12,439 nucleotides of DNA from Deltaproteobacteria bacterium (GTDB taxonomy: Bacteria > Desulfobacterota > Desulfobaccia > Desulfobaccales > 0-14-0-80-60-11): contig JAFDHU010000071.1 in NCBI GenBank assembly GCA_019308625.1, positions 1 through 12,439 on the forward strand, read 5' to 3'. Positions 5,833 to 11,973 of this stretch are shown one piece after another (positions within the stretch are counted from its first letter, which is position 1; each line of letters starts with the position of its first letter). The notes under the pieces were generated by a model. The model saw nothing but the letters and a program-made list of their open reading frames with translations, made no database searches and had not been told where the DNA came from. The position numbers and the translations under genes are program-made.

Positions 5833-7268
5833 ATTTTTCTTTCCCGCCAGATAAAGCCTCCCCGATCCAGCACGAAGATGCGGTCGTAGAGGAAGATTTG
5901 CAGGGCCATGACCAGCATGCCGGCGTTTTTGAGGACCTTCCACCAGTTCACCGGTTCCCCCGTTTCACCCACGCAGCCACAGTTGATGGGCAGATTATAA
6001 TATAAGGCGTTGACCAAACCCAGGATGAAAATGACGTTCATGCCACCGATAAGGGTGGCTGCGGCCCGGGTGCGGATGCCCAGCATGAGAAACAAGCCGG
6101 AAAGCAGTTCAGCCCAAGGCAGGACCAGGGCCCAGAGGTTGACCGCCCAGGAAGGCATCATTCCGTAATCCACTACATTCAGGGCAAAAACCGCCGGCCG
6201 CATGATCTTGCTCAGGGCGAACTGAATGAAGATGATCCCCAGCAGTATCCGGCAGGCCACGGAGAGGTAAGGGCTGCGGCGCACCGCGGGAATCAACATG
6301 AGCAGGAAGATGCTCACCGGCAGCCACTCCAGAAGTCCGGCCAGACCCAGGGGCATGGAGGGCGGTTTTTTGGCGGGGCTTCCCTCCAGGGGGAAGACAT
6401 GCGGCCAGGCTTTATACTCGGCCAAAACCATGACCTGGTCAAAGCCCTTGTCCTTCAAGGCCTGGGCCAGCTCGATGTCAAAGCGCCGGCTGATATTGCC
6501 ACCGTAAATAATAAGGGGTTTGCCCTTCAGGCCCTCCTTTTGCTCCAGGGTGAACTGGAACATGGGGTACATCAGCTCAAAAAAGACTGCTGGCAGATTC
6601 ACCGCGCCCTTGATGTGCCGCTGTTCATAATAGCTGCTTTTGCGGGCGTCCACGAACACTGCTCGGTGATTGCGGTAGGCCTCCAGGGCCTGGTCCAGGG
6701 AGATGGTGGTCACCTGGGGGGCTTCGCCCCAGCCATGAATCAAAGGAATCTGATTGTCGTTGTAGAGATTGAAGACCAAGGCGAAGAAGATGCTCAGCCC
6801 CAGGATGAGGAAATAGTCAAACCAGGAGATTTGCCTCAGCTTGACCTGATGCACCACCTCCCTTTCCAGACGCCGGTCGCCGGTTAACAGCCAGTGGGAC
6901 AGTTGCTGAATGATATGCCGGGCCAATTGGGGGTTATGATCCAGGACCCAGTCGAATTCCTCTTTGGAGACTTGGATAAGGTGGGAGTCTTCCACGGCCT
7001 CCACCGAGGCGGTGCGGGCCTGACCGGTCACCAGGGCCACTTCGCCGAAATAATCCCCGGGGCCCAGTTCGGTTAATTCGGTGCGGATACCGTCGGGGGT
7101 TTCCCGAAACACCCGGAGTTTTCCGGACTTGACCACATAAAAATAATTCGGGGGTTCGCCCTGCCGGACAATACAGGTGCCCGCACGCACCGCTATTTCC
7201 TGGCCCACTTGCTCCAATTTAAGGGGTTCGGCTTTGGCCAGGGCAGAAGGTCCGCCGGTCTCTGTCAT
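5829..7268 (-). CDS. Cyclic-nucleotide-sensor, rhodanese and MauE/DoxX membrane fusion protein
   Basis: This 479-residue protein combines three modules. Residues ~16-128 are a cyclic-nucleotide-binding domain with FGEVAL (74-79) and RTAS (85-88), the phosphate-cassette pattern with the expected Glu and Arg. A membrane helix follows (~150-168). Residues ~188-297 are a rhodanese-like domain (AVFVDARKSSYYEQRHIKGA, then PLIIYGGNISRR). Its catalytic loop has Gly256 where the active Cys normally sits, so it is probably non-catalytic. Residues ~305-465 form a MauE/DoxX-type bundle of four to five membrane helices with the conserved C430-G-C432-V-G motif followed by WWKVLKNAG. MauE-like proteins support periplasmic disulfide or quinone-linked redox reactions. 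It is the first gene of the operon, with a GAGG ribosome site before ATG 7268. Together this suggests a membrane redox protein gated by a nucleotide ligand; the ligand is unknown. Confidence 0.88.
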   Translation of the reverse strand: MTETGGPSALAKAEPLKLEQVGQEIAVRAGTCIVRQGEPPNYFYVVKSGKLRVFRETPDGIRTELTELGPGDYFGEVALVTGQARTASVEAVEDSHLIQVSKEEFDWVLDHNPQLARHIIQQLSHWLLTGDRRLEREVVHQVKLRQISWFDYFLILGLSIFFALVFNLYNDNQIPLIHGWGEAPQVTTISLDQALEAYRNHRAVFVDARKSSYYEQRHIKGAVNLPAVFFELMYPMFQFTLEQKEGLKGKPLIIYGGNISRRFDIELAQALKDKGFDQVMVLAEYKAWPHVFPLEGSPAKKPPSMPLGLAGLLEWLPVSIFLLMLIPAVRRSPYLSVACRILLGIIFIQFALSKIMRPAVFALNVVDYGMMPSWAVNLWALVLPWAELLSGLFLMLGIRTRAAATLIGGMNVIFILGLVNALYYNLPINCGCVGETGEPVNWWKVLKNAGMLVMALQIFLYDRIFVLDRGGFIWRERKI

Positions 7269-7443
7269 TCCCTACCTCAATGGGGTTAAAGTAGGCGCTT
7301 CGGCTAAAAAAGCCAGTTCCCCTTGTATCACAATAATGGGCTGCTGTGAACCATTTGAAGTGGGAAAACCTCTGGTGGCGATGGGCACGGTTCAAAAAAT
7401 TTTCCTGGAAGCCAACTTTTTCTCAAATTGAAAAGAAAAAACC

Positions 7444-7507
7444 CTCTGCTTAAAAGGTTCTCTCAAGCAGAGAAAAAATGCCCTCCCAAATTATTTGGAG
7501 GATTTTT
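7444..7507. terminator. Two tandem terminator-like hairpins between divergent genes
   Basis: Hairpin A is CTCTGCTT (7444-7451) with AAGCAGAG (7465-7472), a perfect 8-bp stem with a 13-nt loop. On the minus strand it is followed by GGG and TTTTTTCTTTT. Hairpin B is CCTCC plus AAA (7482-7490, one bulged C) with TTTGGAGG (7494-7501). It is followed by ATTTTT on the plus strand and by GCATTTTTT on the minus strand, so it looks bidirectional. No recognisable gene ends here: the leftward operon starts at 7268 and the rightward gene at about 7633. The hairpins may belong to leader attenuation or to an unannotated small RNA. Confidence 0.5.
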
Positions 7508-7632
7508 CTCCGATAAAATTATCAATAGTAACAATATGTTATCTTTAGGGAAAAATCTTCTTCTCTTGGCAAGGCCCTTGCATACCATGTTAGCTCGGGA
7601 ATTTTCCGTCTCAAGCGAGGTCTTCCAGTTCT

Positions 7633-7854
7633 ATGCGCAGTGCATCTCCCTCTACTGCTTTGCCTTGGGCCCGGGGAAAATGGCGCCCCCGGGAAGAACG
7701 TCTGCAGCTTCTGGATGTAGTCCTAAAAATCCTGGTACCTGTTTTTCTGCTGGTTTGCCTGGGGGTGGCTCTGAAATATGGCTCCTTCCAGGGCTATGTC
7801 AAAGATTATCCGCACCGTGCTCTGGTGGCGCTACAAACCCTATCCCTTGGCTGA
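7633..7854 (+). pseudogene. N-terminal membrane segment of the glycosyltransferase, out of frame
   Basis: This frame encodes RPREERLQLLDVVLKILVPV and FLLVCLGVALKYGSF, a charged segment leading into one strong membrane helix, then GYVKD. That is what normally precedes the catalytic domain in processive family-2 glycosyltransferases. The catalytic domain itself (IIRTVLWWRYKP onward) is one frame over. Removing a single T near 7806-7807 joins VKD directly to IRTVLWWRYKP. ATG 7633 has a GAGG at 7617-7620, 12 nt away. As it stands the frame ends at 7854. It is either the true start of the neighbouring gene separated by a one-base insertion, or a short overlapping membrane peptide. Confidence 0.6.
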
Positions 7855-8926
7855 GGGGCCCCTGCCCACGGTGACTGTCATTATCCCCGCCTATAATGAA
7901 GGGCCCATGGTGGAGGCGGCCCTGAATTCCGCGGCGGCCTCCGACTATCCCCCCGACAAGCTGGAGATCATCTGCATAGATGACGGCTCCACCGATGATA
8001 CCTGGTACTACATTGAGCGGGTTCGACGGCGCTACCCGCACCTGATCAAGGCCATCCGGTTCCCCCGGAATCGGGGCAAGAAGGAAGGGTTGTATGCCGG
8101 CTTCACTCGGGGCCGGGGGGAAATTTTCGTCACCATGGACTCCGACAGCATCATCGGGCCGGACACCTTGAAGCACCTGGTGGCCCCCATGCTGCACGAT
8201 CCGAAGATCGGGGCGGTGGCCGGCAATGTCCGGGTGTACAACCGCTTTCGCTGCCTGCTGGCTCGCATGCTGGCGGTGCGCTTTGTGCTGGCCTTTGATA
8301 TTTTGCGCGCCTCCCAGTCCATGTACGGGTTTGTGACCTGCACGCCGGGGGCCCTGTCCGCCTACCGACGGCAGGCGGTGCTGCCTGCGCTGGAAAGGTG
8401 GCGCACCCAGACCTTCCTGGGCGCGCCGGCCACCATCGGGGAGGACCGGGCCCTGACCAATCAAATCGTGCGCCGGGGCTACTACTCGGTGTACCAGCGC
8501 ACCGCCCGGGTGCATACCGTAGTGCCGGAAACCTACAAGGGCCTGTGCCGCATGTTTCTGCGCTGGGACCGGGCCAATTTCCGGGAAAACTGGGTGCAGC
8601 TTACGTTTGTGTTCACCAGGTACCGGTCCCGGCATCGGCTACTCCCCATTCTGGACCTCTTCGTCACCCAGCTAGAGTTTATCCTGAGCTGTCTTTTCCT
8701 GGTCCTGCTGGGGTTCACCATAGCGGCTTACCCCATCATAGTGGTGAAATTCCTGGCTGGCCTGGGGATATTTACCCTGATCTACATGCTCTACTACCTG
8801 CGTCAGGAATGGGACTGGGAGTTCATTTACGGCATCCTTTACTCCTACTTTGCCGTCCTCGCCTTGAACTGGGTGCAGCCCTACGCCCTGCTCACTGTGC
8901 GCAACTCCCGCTGGCTGACCCGGTAG
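7778..8926 (+). CDS. Processive family-2 glycosyltransferase, membrane-bound (hyaluronan/chitin-synthase type)
   Basis: A GT-A domain (about residues 30-250 of this frame) transfers sugars from nucleotide donors at the inner face of the membrane, probably building an exopolysaccharide. The visible motifs are TVTVIIPAYNEG (31-42), CIDDGSTDDT (66-75), the metal-binding DSD (121-123), CTPGALSAYRR (acceptor region) and GEDRALTN with the catalytic-base ED (232-233). At the QxxRW position the sequence is R-M-F-L-R-W (258-263), so the usual Gln is replaced by Arg. Three or four membrane helices follow (about 300-375). The nominal start at 7778 lacks a ribosome site, and the internal ATG 7796 is no better. 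The N-terminal helix expected in this family lies in another frame at 7633-7806, so the coding region most likely begins at 7633 and contains a one-base insertion. Product and acceptor cannot be predicted. Confidence 0.85.
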   Translation: MAPSRAMSKIIRTVLWWRYKPYPLAEGPLPTVTVIIPAYNEGPMVEAALNSAAASDYPPDKLEIICIDDGSTDDTWYYIERVRRRYPHLIKAIRFPRNRGKKEGLYAGFTRGRGEIFVTMDSDSIIGPDTLKHLVAPMLHDPKIGAVAGNVRVYNRFRCLLARMLAVRFVLAFDILRASQSMYGFVTCTPGALSAYRRQAVLPALERWRTQTFLGAPATIGEDRALTNQIVRRGYYSVYQRTARVHTVVPETYKGLCRMFLRWDRANFRENWVQLTFVFTRYRSRHRLLPILDLFVTQLEFILSCLFLVLLGFTIAAYPIIVVKFLAGLGIFTLIYMLYYLRQEWDWEFIYGILYSYFAVLALNWVQPYALLTVRNSRWLTR

Positions 8927-8986
8927 GGTTATGAATGGTTGAAGGCGGAGGGTGACACAGCCCGTCTTCCATCCAGGCAAAACTGA

Positions 8987-9020
8987 ACGGGGAAGCCGGA
9001 GCAAGCTCCGGCTTCCCCGT
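8987..9020. terminator. Perfect 16-bp hairpin between convergent genes
   Basis: Arms 8987-9002 (ACGGGGAAGCCGGAGC) and 9005-9020 are fully complementary, with only AA between them, 60 nt after the glycosyltransferase stop. Neither strand has a following T-run, so it is not a textbook intrinsic terminator. It may still stop or protect both converging transcripts (the next gene ends leftward at 9109), or be a cruciform-forming repeat. Confidence 0.5.
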
Positions 9021-9030
9021 GTCTGCTTCA

Positions 9031-9103
9031 GGGGTTGGGGGAGGGGGCAGGGGCCAGTGGCACAGGTTCTCTAACCGGTGAAAGCCCCTGGCCCCATCCC
9101 CAA
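9031..9103. repeat. G-rich intergenic palindrome, copy 1
   Basis: GGGG-TT-GGGGG-A-GGGGG-CA-GGGG (9031-9053) is four G-runs with one- or two-base loops, a strong G-quadruplex pattern on the plus strand. The segment 9035-9054 matches the reverse complement of 9084-9103 at 17 of 20 positions by my count, making an imperfect palindrome with a 29-nt loop. Related copies occur at 10500-10565 and 11897-11947. Confidence 0.5.
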
Positions 9104-9108
9104 TTCTC

Positions 9109-10065
9109 TTAAAAACGTCCTCCCAGAGGGCCGGCATAGCCGGTGAGTTCCACGTAGCCCTGGCCGATAAGGGGTTTGCCGTCTCTGGTGCCGGTGATGC
9201 TGACCTGGCCTTCCCAATAGGTGAGCCGGGCGGAGCCGCCGGTGCGCAGTTCCTGGTCGGTCAGGGTGGGGATGAGGGTGAGGCGGTAACCGTAGGCGGG
9301 CAGAGTGATCTCCCAGGCCCCGGGGTAGGTGGCCTGGGTATGAGGGGAAGTCCAGGTGCCCGTGACTTTAACCATGAAATCAGAGAGTTTCAGGTGCCGG
9401 GCCCGGCCCCGGGGGTCCACCAAAGTGCCGCCGGAGGCGGGGTCCAGGCCGCCGTCCCGGAGGCGCAGGAGGTAGAGCATGAGGTCGGTGCCGTCGGCCA
9501 GTTGCAGGGCGAACCAGTCCCAGCCCGCCTGATAGGCGGCCATCTGGGCCGAGGAGAATTCCCGGTCCAGCCAGGCGGTGCCTTTGACTTCCAGGGTGCG
9601 GCCGGCCAGGGTGAGGCGGCCCCGGGCGGCCAGGCGGGTGAGGGAGTAGTAGTAGCTGGCCACCTCCGCCCGGGCGGCTTTGCGGCTGTAGCCCTCCTGG
9701 CCGTGGAGCACCGGGGGCTTCAGGGGGGTGAGGGTGAGTTCCAGGGAAAAATCCTCGGTCGCGGCCCGGAGATGGTGCTCCTGGTTTTGCATCTCGGCCC
9801 GCCAGTCGTCCACCCAGATCTTGAGGGTGTCGGTGGCGGCGCCGGCCAGCCCCAGGGCCCCCCGCTGGGCCTTTTCCCAGAACCGGAATTTCTGCCCTTG
9901 CACATCGGTCAGGGCCAGGTGGGCGAAGTAGACGGTGTGCGCGGCCCAGGCAGACTTGGCCCCGAGGGCGGGGCGGGTCAGCCCCACCCGGAAGAAGGTC
10001 AGCATGAAGCCAAAGGCCTGGCCGTCGGCGGCCTGCAGGTGCCCGGAGTAATACCCAGTCCGCAC
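9109..10065 (-). CDS. CrtC/AttH-like lipocalin-type protein, N-terminally truncated
   Basis: The protein resembles the carotenoid 1,2-hydratase / AttH family (two lipocalin-like beta domains), mostly secreted or lipid-anchored proteins of uncertain activity. The recognisable parts are YYSGHLQAADGQAFGFMLTFFR (residues 5-26), AHTVYFAHLALTD, the DDWRAEM strand, GTAWLDREFSS and GWDWFALQLADGTDLMLYLLR, and a closing second-domain YWEGQVSITGT. Family members normally have a signal peptide and about 40 residues before an EWWYYTGHL motif. Here the frame begins at a GTG (10065) with RTGYYSGHL, so two Trp are missing and no ribosome site precedes it. A plausible old start, ATG 10100 (MKNSRHLASGLLCGL, signal-peptide-like), is just upstream but in another frame. 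The simplest reading is a deletion that removed the segment between the signal peptide and the first motif. The remaining 318 residues are intact; without export the product may be non-functional. Confidence 0.75.
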   Translation of the reverse strand: MRTGYYSGHLQAADGQAFGFMLTFFRVGLTRPALGAKSAWAAHTVYFAHLALTDVQGQKFRFWEKAQRGALGLAGAATDTLKIWVDDWRAEMQNQEHHLRAATEDFSLELTLTPLKPPVLHGQEGYSRKAARAEVASYYYSLTRLAARGRLTLAGRTLEVKGTAWLDREFSSAQMAAYQAGWDWFALQLADGTDLMLYLLRLRDGGLDPASGGTLVDPRGRARHLKLSDFMVKVTGTWTSPHTQATYPGAWEITLPAYGYRLTLIPTLTDQELRTGGSARLTYWEGQVSITGTRDGKPLIGQGYVELTGYAGPLGGRF

Positions 10066-10125
10066 AGCAGCCCGGAGGCAAGGTGTCGGGAGTTTTTCAT
10101 AGCAGAAACCGGTTTACGACAGTTG

Positions 10126-10153
10126 CCGGACTGAGTCCGGTTTTTGTATTTTT
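10126..10153 (+). terminator. Intrinsic terminator with no gene in front of it
   Basis: CCGGAC (10126-10131), TGA and GTCCGG (10135-10140) form a perfect stem followed by TTTTTGTATTTTT (10141-10153). It is oriented for plus-strand transcripts, but the only gene to its left reads leftward. A competing pairing exists: AAACCGG just upstream (about 10106-10112) can pair with CCGGTTT (10137-10143), which would break the terminator stem, as in an attenuator ahead of the cupin gene. Next to it, 10154-10178 holds three near-copies of an AACCGAAA-like unit. Confidence 0.6.
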
Positions 10154-10201
10154 AACCGAAAACCGAAAACCGGAAACCAAAAACTGCTATCCGGAGGATA
10201 T

Positions 10202-10477
10202 ATGGGCAACATCAAGGTGGAGAGGCAGCCTGATGAACAGCGCCTGCAGGAACTGGGAGTGAAGGACTGGCCCATCTGGACCAAGGAGGTGTCTGAATTT
10301 CCCTGGACTTACGGCAGTCAGGAAATCTGCTATTTCCTGGAGGGCGAGGTGACGGTCACGCCGGAGGGCGGCGAGCCGGTGACCATGGGGAAGGGGGACC
10401 TGGTGACCTTCCCGGCGGGCCTGAGCTGCACCTGGAAAATCACCAAGCCGGTGCGCAAGCATTACCACCTGGATTAG
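10202..10477 (+). CDS. Small single-domain cupin (cupin_3/EutQ-like)
   Basis: This 91-residue protein is essentially one cupin barrel. TYGSQEICYFLEGEVTV and GDLVTFPAGLSCTWKI correspond to the two cupin motifs. The classical His pairs are absent; Glu and a late HYHL (87-90) are the only candidate metal ligands, as often seen in the DUF861/cupin_3 group. Such proteins are small-molecule binding or isomerase-like and their substrates are usually unknown. The ribosome site GGAGG (10193-10197) lies 4 nt before the ATG. It stands alone, with a terminator or attenuator upstream and a long palindrome 23 nt downstream, and is convergent with the cyclotransferase-like gene. Confidence 0.85.
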   Translation: MGNIKVERQPDEQRLQELGVKDWPIWTKEVSEFPWTYGSQEICYFLEGEVTVTPEGGEPVTMGKGDLVTFPAGLSCTWKITKPVRKHYHLD

Positions 10478-10499
10478 ACGAGTAAAGGAAATTAAGTGA

Positions 10500-10565
10500 T
10501 TGAGGGAGGGGGCCAGGGGTCAGAGACCCCTGCCCCCTCCCTCAAGCTCCCTCCCCCAACCCCTT
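10500..10565. repeat. G-rich intergenic palindrome, copy 2, with 21-bp stem
   Basis: Arm 10500-10521 (13 bp, a bulged C at 10513, then CAGGGGTC) pairs with 10525-10545 across an AGA loop. That is 21 base pairs, the longest stem in the window. Read on the minus strand, bases 10565 down to about 10515 give GGGG-TT-GGGGG-A-GGG...GGG-A-GGGGG-CA-GGGG, the same string as copy 1 with about 13 extra bases inside. It lies between two convergent genes and no T-run follows either side. Confidence 0.55.
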
Positions 10566-10586
10566 ACCGGGGAAAAAGCTCAAGTC

Positions 10587-10937
10587 TCAATCAAAGTAGA
10601 GGCCTTCATAGATGTAGGCCTGGATTTCCTGGCCGTCCACCAGGGCGGGGATGAGGGTGCGGCGGTATTCGTCGCCTTCAAAGTCGTCCAGCACGGGATA
10701 GCGAGCGGGCAGGGCCGGGGAGCTGAACAGCCAGGCTTGGTGTTCCTCACCTTCGGGGTCAAAGCGAAAGACCTTGAAGCCCCGGTATCGGCCCATGCGG
10801 CCCCGGATGACGCACCGGATCCAGGTGCCCTCCAGCCGGGCCAGGAGGAAGTTGTTGGGGCCCCCCGGTGCCAGACTGCCGTAGACGATGAGCCTTTCTT
10901 CGGGGTTCTCTGAGATAAGTTCCAGTATGTGCTCCAA
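10587..10937 (-). CDS. Gamma-glutamylcyclotransferase-like protein (GGCT/AIG2 fold)
   Basis: This is a small cytosolic enzyme of the GGCT-like fold, whose members release 5-oxoproline from gamma-glutamyl compounds or gamma-glutamylamines. The substrate-binding loop VYGSLAPGGPNN (18-29) and the catalytic-Glu region LDDFEGDEYRR (E87) are both present, and the 116-residue length is typical. The start is unsettled. The only in-frame start is TTG 10937, directly after a run of seven G (10945-10939 on this strand). One G fewer would put it in frame with ATG 10953, giving an N-terminus MVKGGLEHILEL. A homopolymer indel is therefore plausible. It follows the SDR gene on the same strand with a 113-nt gap. 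Confidence 0.82.
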   Translation of the reverse strand: MEHILELISENPEERLIVYGSLAPGGPNNFLLARLEGTWIRCVIRGRMGRYRGFKVFRFDPEGEEHQAWLFSSPALPARYPVLDDFEGDEYRRTLIPALVDGQEIQAYIYEGLYFD

Positions 10938-11050
10938 GCCCCCCCTTGACCATCTTCCTTTTAGTAAAAATTCTTACCAAAAATGCGTGAAAATCTGCAA
11001 GAAAAACCCGGATCCGGAGAAGTGGGCTGAAGGCGCTGGTAACTTTGGGT

Positions 11051-11884
11051 TCAGGGCCTTGCAGAGGAAAGATATGTGGCCAGGCCCTCCCGGAAGGGGA
11101 TGGGCTTCAGGCCGAAGTCCTGGTAAAAGGCGCTGGGGTCGCAGGTGTTGCCTTCCAAAAGCATACGGAGCTGGCCGGGGGTCAGGGGGAACCAGCGGAA
11201 GCGGCCACACAGGCTGGCGGCCACCCGCATGCACCAGACAGGCTGATGGATTTTGGCCACCCGGCGGCCCAGCACAAAGGCGATGGTGTCAATGATGTCA
11301 TTGAAGGTCAGAGGCTCCGGGCCGCCCACCTCATAGATTTTATTTTCGGTGTGGGGCAGCTCCATGATGGGAAAAAAAGGTAGGCGCCTAATCTGGCGGG
11401 CAAACAGGTTGAGGGATTGATCCCCCGGACCGTAGATGATGGAAGGACGGAAGATGGTGTAGGTCAGGCCGGAGGTGATCACGTATTCATCAGCCTGCCA
11501 GTTGGTAACGTGGTAAGGGTCGGCAGGCTCGGGCCGGGCCCCGAGAGCGCTCATGTGCAGGTAGCGCCTTAAGCTCGCGGCCCTGGCCGCGTCCACCACG
11601 TTCCTGGTGGCCTCCACATGCACCCGTTCAAAGGTGATGCCCCTCCCCGGAAACTCCCGGATGATACCCACCAGATGAATGGCCGCGTCGCAGCCCTCAA
11701 GAGCCGGGGCAAAGGTCTCCGGGTGCAGACAGTCGCCCCGGACCACCTCCACCCGGTCCCGCTCCTGGAGCTTCTTCTCCGAGCCCGGGCGCACCAGGGC
11801 CTTGACCTGATGGCCCCGGTCAAGCAACTCCTTCACCACCTCATTGCCCACAAAACCGCTGGCACCGGTGACAAACACCTGCAT
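11051..11884 (-). CDS. NDUFA9-like atypical SDR (NAD(P)-binding epimerase family), internal deletion suspected
   Basis: This is a Rossmann-fold protein related to the complex I NDUFA9/Ycf39-type atypical short-chain dehydrogenases. TGASGFVG (6-13) is the nucleotide-binding loop; RGDCLHPETF, AAIHLVGIIRE, VHVEATRNVVDAA, YLHMSALGA and RPSIIYGPGD follow in family order. The usual YxxxK pair reads Y124-H-V-T-N128, so the Lys is missing, as in many atypical members. After FARQIRRLPFFPIM the sequence jumps to ELPHTENKIYEVGGPEP (174 onward). The normal stretch of roughly 20-27 residues (GDG...VDDVA...AL) is absent, with the frame preserved; the junction lies near 11360-11370. ATG 11884 is chosen because AAAGGAG precedes it by 6 nt and it opens the Rossmann strand; 277 residues result, short for the family by about the missing amount. 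It could fold poorly if the deletion is real. Confidence 0.85.
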   Translation of the reverse strand: MQVFVTGASGFVGNEVVKELLDRGHQVKALVRPGSEKKLQERDRVEVVRGDCLHPETFAPALEGCDAAIHLVGIIREFPGRGITFERVHVEATRNVVDAARAASLRRYLHMSALGARPEPADPYHVTNWQADEYVITSGLTYTIFRPSIIYGPGDQSLNLFARQIRRLPFFPIMELPHTENKIYEVGGPEPLTFNDIIDTIAFVLGRRVAKIHQPVWCMRVAASLCGRFRWFPLTPGQLRMLLEGNTCDPSAFYQDFGLKPIPFREGLATYLSSARP

Positions 11885-11896
11885 GGCTGCTCCTTT

Positions 11897-11947
11897 GGGG
11901 ATTGGTGGGGGAGGGCAGGGAATGTCATTTCCTGGCCCTACCCCCAA
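11897..11947. repeat. G-rich intergenic palindrome, copy 3
   Basis: GGGGATTGGTGGGGGAGGGC then AGGG at 11897-11920 resembles copies 1 and 2. GGGGG-AGGGC-AGGGAAT (11907-11923) pairs with ATTTCCT-(G)-GCCCT-(A)-CCCCC (11927-11945) around GTC. Its left end overlaps the complement of the SDR ribosome site, so in RNA it lies in the SDR leader. Confidence 0.45.
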
Positions 11948-11973
11948 AACCTCAGAAAAATCCGGCCCGCACC

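Noticed and set aside
7799..8635. Minus-strand 278-residue open frame inside the glycosyltransferase
   Set aside because: His/Gly/Pro-rich shadow; the plus strand has all GT-A motifs.
8987..9020. Inverted terminal repeat of an insertion sequence
   Set aside because: The two arms are separated by 2 nt, with no transposase or target-site duplication nearby.
9340..10134. Long plus-strand open frame (264 residues) antisense to the AttH-like gene
   Set aside because: Gly/Gln/Pro-rich low-complexity product typical of GC-rich antisense frames; the minus-strand frame carries recognisable family motifs.
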